Below are positions 42,430 through 51,859 of a DNA stretch of 64,000 bases, piece by piece (positions within the stretch are counted from its first letter, which is position 1; each line of letters starts with the position of its first letter). A program made the translations under genes and the position numbers. This stretch comes from Thermoactinomyces sp. DSM 45892 (GTDB taxonomy: Bacteria > Bacillota > Bacilli > Thermoactinomycetales > Thermoactinomycetaceae), in the NCBI RefSeq assembly GCF_900107305.1, contig NZ_FNPL01000008.1:1-64000 (forward strand), in the 5' to 3' direction. The notes below the pieces were generated by a model. That model did no database searches, had not been told where the DNA came from, and saw only the letters and a program-made list of their open reading frames with translations.

Positions 42430-42469
42430 CATCCCTCCATAGAATCGACTCTGGAGGGATGAGTTTTGT
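42430..42469 (+). terminator. Terminator of the collagen-like gene
   Basis: The arms CATCCCTCCA and TGGAGGGATG are followed by a T-rich stretch. Confidence 0.8.
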
Positions 42470-42499
42470 TTCTAAATATTGACTTTCTGAGTATCTTTA

Positions 42500-42790
42500 T
42501 CACACCTCAACCATCTGCAAATATAACCGTACTGTTGTCCCCGTGCCTACTTGAGATTCCAACTCCACTTGATGATCTAGCCGCTTACAGATCTCTTTTA
42601 CCAGATAAAGCCCCATACCTGTTGACTCTCGATACTCCCTCCCGTGTTTCCCTGTGAAGAAAGGCTCAAACACACGACGAATGTCTTGCTTAGGAATACC
42701 GATACCATGATCGATTATCTCTAACACGGCTCGGTTCTCTTTCGTATAAGCGGCTACGACCACTTCTTCCCTAGAGTATATTTGGGTATC
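42500..42790 (-). pseudogene. Remnant of a BceS-like sensor histidine kinase (ATPase end)
   Basis: The last ~90 codons of a kinase are readable: EVVVAAYTKENRAVLEIIDHGIGIPK (given here in two parts: EVVVAAYTKE and IIDHGIGIPK), RVFEPFFTGKHG and STGMGLYLVKEICKRL. These are the G1, F and G2 boxes of an HATPase domain, in the style of BceS/GraS. Upstream the reading frame breaks: pieces of the N-box region continue in another frame (IPKYTLGKK) behind stop codons. There is no sensor, no phosphoacceptor histidine and no start with a ribosome site. With the permease remnant at 40.2 kb it marks a lost bceRSAB-type module. Confidence 0.75.
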
Positions 42791-42933
42791 CCCCGTTTAC
42801 TGGTGCAGAATTGGATTGTCGCGAATCGTTCTAACTTCGTTTTGTAGTGAATCTAATATTTTATTATACTAAATACGCAAGAAATCGATCGTTTTGGTAA
42901 AATATAAATATGATTAATCGGAGGTGTCAAGGT

Positions 42934-43749
42934 ATGGGCCTGGAAATGGACAAGGCATTAGAGGTATTACAGTTAACGAGTCGGACGTTTTTTATTCCAA
43001 TTACGAGACTACCAGATGGCTTGAAAGAGGCTGTTACATCGGCGTATCTCGCTATGCGTGCAATTGATGAGATTGAAGACCATCCTGATTTGAACAAAGA
43101 GATTAAGATTCAATTACTACGTGGTGTTAGTCTGATTCTACGAGAACCTTTTCATGCGGATGATATTAGACGTTTATTTGAGCCTTGGAGTTCTATTTTA
43201 CCCGAAGTAACACTTCTCTTGCCTGAGTGGCTGGAGTTATGCCCAGAGGCGTTACATATAGAAGTATATCGCGCTACTGCTGTGATGGCTGACGGAATGG
43301 CGAAATGGTGTGATCGTCATTGGGATATTCGTGATGTGGCTGATTTAAATGAGTATACCTTTTATGTAGCTGGATTAGTGGGTCTGCTATTAAATGAGAT
43401 TTGGAAATGGCATGACGGTACGCAGTGTGATACGAATCTGGCCGTTGCCTTTGGCCGTGGACTTCAAACAGTTAATATTATTCGGAACCGTGGGGAGGAT
43501 TTAGCGCGGGAAGTAGATTATTTACCTGAGGGTTGGAAGATGGATGACTTATATGACTATGCGCGAAAGCAGTTAGAGCTTGCCGATCAGTATATCAAAA
43601 GCATTCAAACTCGTGAGATCTGGGAGTTCTGCCGGATTCCGTATGTGCTTGCTCTAGGGACGCTTAGAGCTATGGAGCTTGGAAATCAGAAGCTAACAAG
43701 GGAAGCGGTAGTTGAATTAGTGGAAAGTGCTCTCGCTTCTTCGAAGTAG
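42934..43749 (+). CDS. Squalene/phytoene synthase family protein
   Basis: Family enzymes join two isoprenoid diphosphates head to head for hopanoid, squalene or carotenoid synthesis. The 271-residue protein has the first Asp-rich motif as AIDEIED (about residues 46-52). The second region is VNIIRNRGEDLAREVDYLPE (~180-199), where the usual DxxxD is altered to NRGED. That change may affect metal binding and is worth noting. No other isoprenoid genes flank it. GGAGG nine bases before the chosen ATG sets the start. A perfect terminator follows, so it is a single-gene unit. Confidence 0.8.
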   Translation: MGLEMDKALEVLQLTSRTFFIPITRLPDGLKEAVTSAYLAMRAIDEIEDHPDLNKEIKIQLLRGVSLILREPFHADDIRRLFEPWSSILPEVTLLLPEWLELCPEALHIEVYRATAVMADGMAKWCDRHWDIRDVADLNEYTFYVAGLVGLLLNEIWKWHDGTQCDTNLAVAFGRGLQTVNIIRNRGEDLAREVDYLPEGWKMDDLYDYARKQLELADQYIKSIQTREIWEFCRIPYVLALGTLRAMELGNQKLTREAVVELVESALASSK

Positions 43750-43778
43750 AAGTAAGTCTGTGCTTCCAACATAAAATG

Positions 43779-43824
43779 AATCTCCACTATTTGTATACCT
43801 TTTATACAAATAGTGGAGATTTTT
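43779..43824. terminator. Terminator with 19-base perfect arms
   Basis: AATCTCCACTATTTGTATA and its exact complement enclose a five-base loop; a T-run follows on the plus strand. It may also stop the leftward metH-yitJ transcript. Confidence 0.9.
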
Positions 43825-43854
43825 ATGTTGAGAGTGTAATGGATCATAAGTAAT

Positions 43855-45711
43855 TCATGCACTATCTTGAGCGGCACGTGCATCTTTTTCACGAATGTAC
43901 CTGGTTAACTCGACGGTCATAGGCCAATAGGAAAATGGAGTAATGAGATAGATTCCGGGGAAGTAGGTCATCGCAGTATCGAGTAGGTCTTTGGCTATTT
44001 CTACGCCAATTTGTCTAGCTACAGCAGGATCCGAAATAGATTCGAAACGGCGGATCACATCATCTGCGATTTTAATGCCGGGGACTTCGTTGTGTAGGAA
44101 GAGGGCATTTCGGTATCCAGTAATCGGCATGATACCCACGAAAATCGGAATATCTAGATGACGAGTCGCTTCATACAGTTTGATAATGGTCTGTTTATCG
44201 TAGATGGGCTGAGTCATGGCATAGTCGGCGCCTGCTTGGATTTTCTTCTCTAGCCGGGCGACAGCCGATTCAATCTGCCGTACGTGAGGATTAAAGGCGC
44301 TTCCTACGATAAACTGAGCCTGTTGTTTGAGTGGGCGTCCTGTGAAGGCAAGACCTTGATTCATCTGTTTAATCATGCTGATGAGTTCAAAAGAGGTTAC
44401 ATCGTAGACGGAGCTAGCTCCCGGTAAATCCCCGATTCGAGTAGGGTCTCCTGTGATAACAAGAATTTGATCGATCCCTAAGGCATGTAACCCCATTAGA
44501 TGTGACTGTTGGCCGAGTAAGTTTCGATCTCGGCAGGATACATGGATGAGCGGTTCGATTCCTAGTTGAGACTTGAGCAGTGCGCCTAAGGCAAGGTTGC
44601 TCATGCGCGCGGAGGCGAGGGAGTTATCGGCGAGTGTGATGGCGTCGACACCGGATTTATAAAGCTCTTGGGAACCGAGTAAAAAGCTTTGAACATCTAA
44701 GTCTTTCGGCGGATCGAACTCACAGATGATCGTTCTCTTTTGGGCGACTTTTTCTAAAACCGTTGACTCAGTCCGCTTAGGTGGTTGTGAAAGGATTTCG
44801 CACGCTTCCGGCACTACGGGAGGATTGATGCGAGTGATGGGGGTTTTGCTTTGTGCGATTTGCACAATTTCTTGAATGTGTGCAGGCGTCGTTCCACAGC
44901 AACCGCCAATAATCGAAACTCCTTGATTAATCAGAAGTTGAGCGGTTTCACCGAAATAGGATGGAGCTGATTTATAGCGAAGCTCACCATCACTTTCACC
45001 CAGTCGCCCAGCATTGGGGAAGGCACTGATGAGGAGATCTTGTGGGACGATGGTTTTTTCTAGGGCACGGATGATCTCAAGTGGACCCATCCGACAGTTT
45101 AATCCTACACCCGCAGCACCATGCTTTTGTAGTTGCGCGAAAGCATCCGTAAGGGAATGTCCATCTCGAGTCCGAGAGACTTCCAGAAGCGAGAGTTGGG
45201 CGACGATGGGGGTATCGGTTAGCGGTCGAATTGCGTTGATGGCGATCAGTAGCTCCTGTAGGTCCATAAATGTTTCGAGTAAGATGATATCCACGCCTGC
45301 ATGGAGAAGGGCCGTCGCTTGTTCTTCATATAGATCGTGATATTCATCTGAGTCATATTGGGTCACGCGTCCGGCGACAATGGAGCCAATGGAACCTGCG
45401 ATATACGTATCCGATTGGATGGATTCACGTGCGATTTTAACCGCTTCTCGATTGATGCGTGTTACTTTATGCCCATATCCGTAGCGCTCAAGGCGTTCAC
45501 GATTTGCGCCGTAGGTATTGGTGGTGATTAGTTTAGAACCAGCTTGCTCATAGGCTTGATGGACATCGGCGATCATTTTGGGATGTGTGAGGTTGTAGAG
45601 CTCATAGCAGGTTCCAACAGGTGCTCCTTGTTGATAGAGGTACGTGGCTATAGCTCCGTCCCCTACTACAAGATGGTTTTTCAGATATTCAAGTATTCCA
45701 ATTCCTTTCAT
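43855..45711 (-). CDS. yitJ: Bifunctional homocysteine S-methyltransferase / methylenetetrahydrofolate reductase
   Basis: The N-terminal ~300 residues form a homocysteine methyltransferase domain with the zinc cysteines in GLNCRMGP and GGCCGTTP. The C-terminal ~300 residues form a MetF-type flavin domain with ICEFDPPK, the VTGDPTR and the FVGIMPITGY blocks. YitJ-type fusions supply methyl-tetrahydrofolate and accept methyl groups in methionine synthesis. It follows metH by 15 bases, with AGGAGG seven bases before ATG, and shares its SAM-I riboswitch. Its proximity makes sense, because the reductase half makes the methyl donor MetH uses. Confidence 0.95.
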   Translation of the reverse strand: MKGIGILEYLKNHLVVGDGAIATYLYQQGAPVGTCYELYNLTHPKMIADVHQAYEQAGSKLITTNTYGANRERLERYGYGHKVTRINREAVKIARESIQSDTYIAGSIGSIVAGRVTQYDSDEYHDLYEEQATALLHAGVDIILLETFMDLQELLIAINAIRPLTDTPIVAQLSLLEVSRTRDGHSLTDAFAQLQKHGAAGVGLNCRMGPLEIIRALEKTIVPQDLLISAFPNAGRLGESDGELRYKSAPSYFGETAQLLINQGVSIIGGCCGTTPAHIQEIVQIAQSKTPITRINPPVVPEACEILSQPPKRTESTVLEKVAQKRTIICEFDPPKDLDVQSFLLGSQELYKSGVDAITLADNSLASARMSNLALGALLKSQLGIEPLIHVSCRDRNLLGQQSHLMGLHALGIDQILVITGDPTRIGDLPGASSVYDVTSFELISMIKQMNQGLAFTGRPLKQQAQFIVGSAFNPHVRQIESAVARLEKKIQAGADYAMTQPIYDKQTIIKLYEATRHLDIPIFVGIMPITGYRNALFLHNEVPGIKIADDVIRRFESISDPAVARQIGVEIAKDLLDTAMTYFPGIYLITPFSYWPMTVELTRYIREKDARAAQDSA

Positions 45712-45726
45712 CTGAGGTCCTCCTGT

Positions 45727-48700
45727 CTAGATTGCATTAAAATAACGAGCTTGGGGATGGGAGAAGACGATGGCGGTGACGGATGCCTCTGGTTCCATCA
45801 TGAATCCATCCGTTAACTGGACTCCAAGTTCCTCTGGTTGTAGTAAAGTAAACAATTTTTGTTGATCTTCTAAATCTGGACATGCAGGGTAGCCAAACGA
45901 AACACGAATGCCACGATAGCGTGCTCCAAAGCGTTGTTTCATCGTAAAATCGACAGGATCTGGGAATCCCCATCGGGCGCGAATCATCTCATGGATCCGT
46001 TCGGCACATGCTTCTGCGATCTCTAAAGCGGTCGCTTGCAACAGATGGGAGCGGAGGTACTCGCCTTGCTCTTTCCACTCCTGAGCGAGTTGTCTGACGC
46101 CTAAGCCAGCCGTGACTGCAAATGCGGCCATAGAGTCCATTTCTCCAGTGGAGACATCGCGGACAAAATCGGATAGACATAGATGAGGGTCTTTTGTTTG
46201 TCTAGGAAAGAGAAATTTTTCTCTAATCTGCGCGTTTGATTGATTGGTTTCGTATAGGAAAATTTGGTTTTCCTTACTCTGAACAGGGAAAAATTGGTAT
46301 ACACCTTTTGGCTGAAGCCAGTTGTTTTTCACAATCTCCGTCCATAGTTCCTCCCAAATCGTCTTTAATTCCACTGCTTTTTCGTTTCCTTCTGCAAATA
46401 GCTTTTCTACATTTCCTTTTAGTCCTAAATGATGTCCAAATAGCATTTGTTCGTTCAGATAGAGTCGTAATTCGGAAAGAGGAAGCTCGCGATAGATATG
46501 GCGATCCCAATCGGGCGGAGAAAACAATTCCGGGCGCGGATCGACTGTACTTCTGACAGGTGTAGAAACAATAGGTGCAGAGGTAGGCTTTTGTTCTGTT
46601 TTTTGTTCGCTTTCTTGCTCTAACCTCTGTTGTTCTAGCTGATCTCGCCCAGTGGGATTCACAAGTTGATTACAGAGATCGAGGCCGTTCATCGCATCTT
46701 TTGAATAGAGCACCAAACCTTGGTACTGGGGAGCAATTCGTGTTTCGGTAAATTTGCGAGTGAGAGCGGCTCCGCCTACTAAAATGGGGATATTAATACC
46801 CGCATCTTGGAGATCCTGCGCGGTTGTCACCATTTGTTGAGCTGATTTGACAAGTAAGCCAGAAAGTCCAATCGCATCTGGTTTCTCGCGATGGGCTGCT
46901 TCGATGATTTGATCGGGTGGGACTTTGATCCCTAAATTAATGATTTCAAAGCCATTATTGGCTAGGATGATCTCCACGAGATTTTTTCCAATATCATGGA
47001 CATCCCCTTTTACGGTAGCGAGGATGATCTTTCCCTTCCTCACAGAATCCGTCCGATCCATAAACGGCTCCAGAAAAGCAACAGATGCCTTCATTACCTC
47101 TGCACTTTGCAATACTTCTGCGACGATTAATTGATTATCGTTAAATAATCTCCCCACTTCATCCATACCAGCCATGAGAGGCCCGTTGATAATTTCTAAC
47201 GGCTCCCATTGCGCTAACGCGAGTTCCAGATCAGGAAGGAGTCCATCTTTACTTCCCTCGATGACGTATCTAGCTAGTCTCTCTTCTAAAGGCAACTGTT
47301 CCATACTCGGTTTTTTATCCGTCACCACTTTCCCACGATAATAAGCGGTAAACTCGGCGAGTACGGCCTCGTAATTATCGTGATTCGTGCGGAGTAAAAG
47401 CTCTTCTGCTAGTTTTTTCTCATGATCAGGGATCGAGGCATAGCGCTCTAACTTTTCCGTGTTTACAATAGCGTAGTCTAAGCCCGCCTTAGTGCATTCA
47501 TATAAAAAAACAGCATTTAGCACTTCACGACCTGCGGGGGGAAGACCGAAGGAAACGTTGGAAACCCCTAAGATGGTGGCGCATTCGGGGAGCTCCTTCT
47601 TGATCAAGCGAATCCCTTCAATCGTCTCGAGTGCAGAGCCGATGTACTGTTCATCCCCCGTTCCAACAGGGAAGACGAGCGGATCAAAAATAATATCGTG
47701 TCCTAGTAACCTCTCTTGGTCCACTAAAATCTGATAGGAACGCTTTGCTACTTCCAATTTGCGCTCGCGTGTAACGCCCATCCCTTTTTCATCAATCGTT
47801 CCAACGACGACTGCGGCTCCAAAGTTTTTGATCAGCGGTATCGTTTCTCGGAACCGGGTTTCACCGTCTTCTAAGTTGATCGAATTCAAAATGGACTTTC
47901 CCTGGATAAACGTAAGTGCCCGGCTCATTACTTCTAAACTGGTAGAGTCAATCATGAGCGGCGTCTTTACTTTCTTGGTTATAAAGGGCAAAAATTGTTC
48001 CATATCGCTCGTTTCGTCGCGATCAGGATCAGCAAGGCAGATATCGATGATGTGAGCGCCCGCTTTTACTTGACGGCGCGCGATATCGGATGCTTCATCA
48101 AATTTTTCCTCCGTAATTAATCTCTTAAATTTTCGAGAGCCGATCGAATTCGTTCTCTCTCCTACTAGTAAGGGACGGTTATCTGCTTCAAGAAATACAG
48201 GATCGATGCCAGATATTGCAGGGCCATGCGGTGGAGAGAGGGTCCTCGGTTTCTTCCCTTTCATCTTCTCGGCAATCTCTCTTATGTGATCAGGAGTGGT
48301 TCCACAGCACCCTCCGACAATATTTAGCCATCCAGCATCCGCAAAATCTTCTAATTTTTGAGCGAGAGAGAGGGGTGTTTCAAGATATCTCCCTTCTTCA
48401 TCAGGCAAGCCGGCATTGGGGTAACAGCTTACGGAACTAGTAGTTAAAGCGGATAATGTGCGCAAATGATCTTTCATAAACTCCGGTCCGGTTGCACAGT
48501 TTAGTCCTATCGAAAGCGGCTTTAGATGCTCTAGTGAAAGGGTAAACGCTTCGATGTTTTGCCCTGCTAGTGTGGTTCCCATCGGTTCAATGGTGCCTGA
48601 AATCATGATGGGGATCTCTTTTTTGAGTTCGGCAAAGGCACGTCGAACCCCGATTCCAGCCGCTTTCACGTTGCAAGTATCTTGTGAGGTCTCGATCAAA

Positions 48701-49185
48701 AGGGTATCGACTCCTGCTTCGATCAATACTTTTGCTTGTTCGTAATAGGAGTCAGCTAGTTCTTGAAAGGTAATGCCTCCTGTAACAGATAACGTTTTCG
48801 TAGTGGGTCCAATCGCGCCAGCTACATAGCGTGGCCACTCTGGAGTGGACCATTTATCTCGTGCTTCGATAGCGACTCGTACGGCTTCTCGATTGATCTC
48901 AGTAGTTTTATCTTGTAAATCATATTCAGCTAGAACGACAGAGGTAGCACCAAATGTATTCGTTTCTACTATGTCTGCTCCCGCCTCATAGTAGGAATCA
49001 TGCACCCGGTGAATCAGGTCGGGGCGAGTCAGATTTAGCATTTCATTACACCCGTCGTACTCCTCACCTCCAAAATCAACTGCGGTTAAATTCGCTTGTT
49101 GCAGTACTGTGCCCATGGCACCATCTAGAATCAAAATTTTGTGCTGTAACTGTTCGGATAAGGTAGGTCGCTCACTTTTCACCAT
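45727..49185 (-). CDS. metH: Cobalamin-dependent methionine synthase
   Basis: The 1152-residue protein has the full MetH order. The homocysteine-binding domain (1-~310) has zinc ligands in GLNCATGP and GGCCGTTP. The pterin-binding domain (~340-600) contains RTNSIGSRKFKRLI. The B12 cap and Rossmann domain (~640-860) has the cobalt-binding DVHDIGKNLV. The C-terminal activation domain (~910-1152) has RYRGIRVSFGYPACPDLEDQ. A charged linker rich in Glu and Gln (~845-875) separates the last two. It needs vitamin B12, and no MetE is seen here. AAGGGG six bases before ATG supports the start; the SAM-I riboswitch lies upstream. Confidence 0.97.
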   Translation of the reverse strand: MVKSERPTLSEQLQHKILILDGAMGTVLQQANLTAVDFGGEEYDGCNEMLNLTRPDLIHRVHDSYYEAGADIVETNTFGATSVVLAEYDLQDKTTEINREAVRVAIEARDKWSTPEWPRYVAGAIGPTTKTLSVTGGITFQELADSYYEQAKVLIEAGVDTLLIETSQDTCNVKAAGIGVRRAFAELKKEIPIMISGTIEPMGTTLAGQNIEAFTLSLEHLKPLSIGLNCATGPEFMKDHLRTLSALTTSSVSCYPNAGLPDEEGRYLETPLSLAQKLEDFADAGWLNIVGGCCGTTPDHIREIAEKMKGKKPRTLSPPHGPAISGIDPVFLEADNRPLLVGERTNSIGSRKFKRLITEEKFDEASDIARRQVKAGAHIIDICLADPDRDETSDMEQFLPFITKKVKTPLMIDSTSLEVMSRALTFIQGKSILNSINLEDGETRFRETIPLIKNFGAAVVVGTIDEKGMGVTRERKLEVAKRSYQILVDQERLLGHDIIFDPLVFPVGTGDEQYIGSALETIEGIRLIKKELPECATILGVSNVSFGLPPAGREVLNAVFLYECTKAGLDYAIVNTEKLERYASIPDHEKKLAEELLLRTNHDNYEAVLAEFTAYYRGKVVTDKKPSMEQLPLEERLARYVIEGSKDGLLPDLELALAQWEPLEIINGPLMAGMDEVGRLFNDNQLIVAEVLQSAEVMKASVAFLEPFMDRTDSVRKGKIILATVKGDVHDIGKNLVEIILANNGFEIINLGIKVPPDQIIEAAHREKPDAIGLSGLLVKSAQQMVTTAQDLQDAGINIPILVGGAALTRKFTETRIAPQYQGLVLYSKDAMNGLDLCNQLVNPTGRDQLEQQRLEQESEQKTEQKPTSAPIVSTPVRSTVDPRPELFSPPDWDRHIYRELPLSELRLYLNEQMLFGHHLGLKGNVEKLFAEGNEKAVELKTIWEELWTEIVKNNWLQPKGVYQFFPVQSKENQIFLYETNQSNAQIREKFLFPRQTKDPHLCLSDFVRDVSTGEMDSMAAFAVTAGLGVRQLAQEWKEQGEYLRSHLLQATALEIAEACAERIHEMIRARWGFPDPVDFTMKQRFGARYRGIRVSFGYPACPDLEDQQKLFTLLQPEELGVQLTDGFMMEPEASVTAIVFSHPQARYFNAI

Positions 49186-49214
49186 TGGTAGCCCCTTTCT
49201 GGAATGATCGCATC

Positions 49215-49252
49215 AAAAAACGCCTCTCATCTCTGATCGATGAAAGGCGTTG
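49215..49252 (-). terminator. Regulatory terminator of the SAM-I riboswitch
   Basis: On the minus strand AACGCCTTTCAT pairs with ATGAGAGGCGTT and a T-run follows, just before the metH ribosome site. When S-adenosylmethionine binds, this hairpin is expected to form and stop transcription. Confidence 0.88.
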
Positions 49253-49261
49253 AGTAGGCAA

Positions 49262-49437
49262 CATCCTCGGGTCTCATCTCTCAGAGAAGTTCTCTGCAGG
49301 AATTAGCACCTTATTAAAGCTTACTTTTCTGATCAACTTGTCGATCGATCGAAATAGTCGACAAGTTGGACCAAGTCGTAAGCATTTAATGGGTTGCCGG
49401 GCATCATCGGGCCAGTCCCTCCGCCACTCTGGATAAG
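49262..49437 (-). promoter_or_regulatory. SAM-I (S-box) riboswitch upstream of metH-yitJ
   Basis: Read on the minus strand the region shows the S-box consensus in order: CTTATCCAGAGTGGCGGAGG, GACTGGCCC, GATGATGCCCGGCAACC, a variable stem (CAACTTGTCGACTA with its partner), GGTGCTAATTCC and CTGAGAGATGAG. It senses S-adenosylmethionine and controls metH and yitJ through the downstream terminator. An imperfect stem of ~14 bases in the variable P3/P4 part is longer than usual. Confidence 0.96.
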
Positions 49438-49602
49438 AAATATTTAGTTTTTAATTTTGAGAAAACTTTGCTTTTAGTATATGTAGTTTTTGAATAGATG
49501 TCAATATATTAGGTATAGATAGTGCACTTTTCCAATGGAAGGTTTACAATGGGTTTAAGATGCTTCTATATCAAAAATATTCGTGTGGAGGTTGTTTTAT
49601 TC

Positions 49603-51399
49603 ATGACTATGACTCAAAAATATGAAATGAATTGGGATTTGGAAGTGTTTTTTGAAGGTGGTAGTTCTTCACCTACATTTATGGCACTATTGGAACAATT
49701 AAAAAGTGAAATCCCAGCGTTAAAAAAAGAGTTGGAGAAGGTGAAGGAAGAAGCAGGAGTAGAGATTTGGCATGATCTTTTAACCCGTTATCAAAAACTG
49801 TTGAGTCTAACCTATCAAGCGTATTCTTTCGTTGACTGTCTAACTTCTGCTGATGTGAAAGATGATAAAGCAAAAAATTTGGGAGGTCACGTTCAAGCGA
49901 TTCATGCTGATTTATTGGCCGCTTCCACTGTTTTAGAAGCAGAGCTTGCTAAGATGTCTGATGAAAGTTTTACGGCTTTAGTGAGCGATGCTGAGATAGA
50001 ACGAATCGCATTTAACTTAGCAGAAAAGCGCAAAGCTTCCTTAGATAAAATGGCTCCGGAGATGGAAGAACTAGCAGGGGACTTGAGCGTAAGTGGTTAT
50101 CATGCATGGTGCGATGTGTATGCCTCTGTTGTAGGTCGTATGGAAATTCCATTTGAAGAAGATGGAGAAGAGAAAAAGCTATCTGTCGGACAATTATTTA
50201 CCCGCTTCCAAAGTCCAGATCGCGCGGTTCGTAAAGATGTCTTTCAGAGGTGGGAAGCGGCTTGGGAGAATGAATCTGAATTGATCGCTCTGGCGTTAAA
50301 CAACCTAGCTGGATATCGTCTTGCTTTATACAAACACCGTAAATGGGATAGTGTCCTAAAAGAGCCCCTCGAGATGAATCGTATGTCAGAAGAAACGCTT
50401 ACTACGATGTGGGAAACCATTAACCAAAATAAGCATCGTTTGACCCCGTTCTTTGAACGAAAGGCGAAGATGATGGGTGTCGAGAAGTTAAGTTGGTACG
50501 ATGTAGACGCTCCTCTACCAGCTGGAAGTAGCAAAGTAAGCTATGATGAGGCGGCTGCATTTATTACGGAGCAGTTCCAGCAATTTAACCCTCAAATGGC
50601 TGAGTTTGCCAAAATGAACTTTAAGGATCGTTGGATCGAGGCAGAAGATCGTCCGGGCAAGCGTCCAGGGGGCTTTATGACCGATTTTCCAGTTAACAAT
50701 AAAGGTGAATCTCGGATTTTTATGACATTTGCAGGAACCCCTGGATGTGTATCTACATTGGCTCATGAATTAGGCCATGGATATCATACATATGTGATGA
50801 GAGACTTACCGATATTAGCGCAACGATATGCGATGAATGTAGCGGAGACGGCTTCTACCTTTGCCGAAATGATCGTGATCGACGCAGCGATCACCAAAGC
50901 AACGGATAGAGAAGAAAAAGTGGCTCTATTAGCTGAGAAAATTCAATCGGCTATCGCGTTCTGTATGAATATCCATGCACGTTTCTTGTTTGAAACGAAA
51001 TTCTACGCAGCTCGTAAAAATGGCCCAGTAAGCAAAGATTCTCTAAATGAATTAATGGAGCAAGCACAGAAGGATGCTTTTATCAATTTATTAGCTGAGT
51101 ATCACCCAACCTTCTGGGCTTCCAAACTTCATTTTTACGGAACCGATGTACCTTTCTATAACTTCCCGTATACATTTGGTTACCTGTTCTCTACCGGAAT
51201 CTATGCCCGTGCTCTAGCAGAAGGGTCGTCATTTGCTGATAAGTATGATGCCCTTTTAAAAGATACTGCTAGCATGAGCGTAGAAGAATTAGCCTCTCGC
51301 CACTTGGGAGTTGACCTTACTAAGCCAGACTTCTGGCAAGATGCGCTTGATCTCGTAGCCGCTGATGTGGAAGAGTTCTTAGCGTTGACGAATGAGTAA
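49603..51399 (+). CDS. pepF: M3-family oligoendopeptidase F
   Basis: The 598-residue zinc endopeptidase degrades oligopeptides of about 7-17 residues in the cytosol. The catalytic motif is LAHELGHGYH (HExxH, residues ~386-390), followed by the third zinc glutamate in NVAETASTFAEM. The C-terminal block with FPYTFGYLFSTGIYA is typical of the pepF clade-3 type. I chose the internal ATG (MTMTQKYEM) because GGAGG lies 11 bases upstream; the frame is open 81 bases further. A long imperfect hairpin follows. Confidence 0.93.
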   Translation: MTMTQKYEMNWDLEVFFEGGSSSPTFMALLEQLKSEIPALKKELEKVKEEAGVEIWHDLLTRYQKLLSLTYQAYSFVDCLTSADVKDDKAKNLGGHVQAIHADLLAASTVLEAELAKMSDESFTALVSDAEIERIAFNLAEKRKASLDKMAPEMEELAGDLSVSGYHAWCDVYASVVGRMEIPFEEDGEEKKLSVGQLFTRFQSPDRAVRKDVFQRWEAAWENESELIALALNNLAGYRLALYKHRKWDSVLKEPLEMNRMSEETLTTMWETINQNKHRLTPFFERKAKMMGVEKLSWYDVDAPLPAGSSKVSYDEAAAFITEQFQQFNPQMAEFAKMNFKDRWIEAEDRPGKRPGGFMTDFPVNNKGESRIFMTFAGTPGCVSTLAHELGHGYHTYVMRDLPILAQRYAMNVAETASTFAEMIVIDAAITKATDREEKVALLAEKIQSAIAFCMNIHARFLFETKFYAARKNGPVSKDSLNELMEQAQKDAFINLLAEYHPTFWASKLHFYGTDVPFYNFPYTFGYLFSTGIYARALAEGSSFADKYDALLKDTASMSVEELASRHLGVDLTKPDFWQDALDLVAADVEEFLALTNE

Positions 51400-51418
51400 G
51401 AGGAAATAGTTAACAGAT

Positions 51419-51480
51419 AAACTCGCTCTTTTTTCGATACCTATCAGGGAGTATGATAGTGATAGAAAAGGGGCGAGTTT
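51419..51480 (+). terminator. Long hairpin after pepF
   Basis: The arms run AAACTCGC...TTTTTTCGATACCTATCA and TGATAGTGATAGAAAA...GCGAGTTT, about 24 paired bases with a few mismatches. It is probably the pepF terminator. Confidence 0.65.
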
Positions 51481-51524
51481 GTTGATTGAGCGATAGAAAA
51501 TAGTCCGGGCCCGGGGCAATGTAT

Positions 51525-51859
51525 CTGCTCACAGCTCCAATAGTGAACCTGCGAAGATGTGAAAACGCAAGTCCGCTCCGTCATTCTCTGCTTCGGGCAA
51601 GTGGCAAAAACTCGCAAAAACCGCTCAAACATTTGCCACAAAACGCCCTAGCTTCAAATGACTGCGCTAGGTAGGCTCACTAACATCGCTGAGAGTAGAC
51701 ACATATGCCCCTCTTCCCAACTCCATTTACTAGTTGCGTAATTGGTGTTATAAGTAAACAAAATCTATCGAGAGTCTATTTGATTACGGCGATCTTATAG
51801 ATCCTACTTAGCGGAGCGGACTTGCTTTTCCACATCTCTGTAGGATCGGTAGTGAGCAG
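51525..51859. repeat. Long-range inverted repeat flanking the structured repeat before thyA
   Basis: The left arm 51525-51580 and right arm 51812-51859 are complementary. Both ends match (CTGCTCAC at one end, GCAAGTCCGCTCCG at the other), with 25 of 27 bases identical across GATGTG-AAA-GCAAGTCCGCTCCG. The arms enclose copy 2 of the structured repeat. The right arm also lies inside a separate hairpin (51770-51876), so the two pairings compete. It could be a small mobile element or a leader RNA of thyA-dfrA. Confidence 0.7.
51585..51711. repeat. Structured intergenic repeat, copy 2
   Basis: It aligns with 10580-10706 over ~125 bases. The inner stem GTGGCAA/TTGCCAC is identical (51601-51607 with 51633-51639). 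The outer stem is changed to GTCATT (51580-51585) with AATGAC (51657-51662) but still pairs. CACTAACATCGC and CATA...GCCCCT follow in both copies. Confidence 0.75.

Noticed and set aside
40162-42790. The collagen-like gene region as a second intervening element
   Set aside because: The two flanking fragments belong to different genes (bceB and bceS), no recombinase is present, and joining them gives no intact gene.
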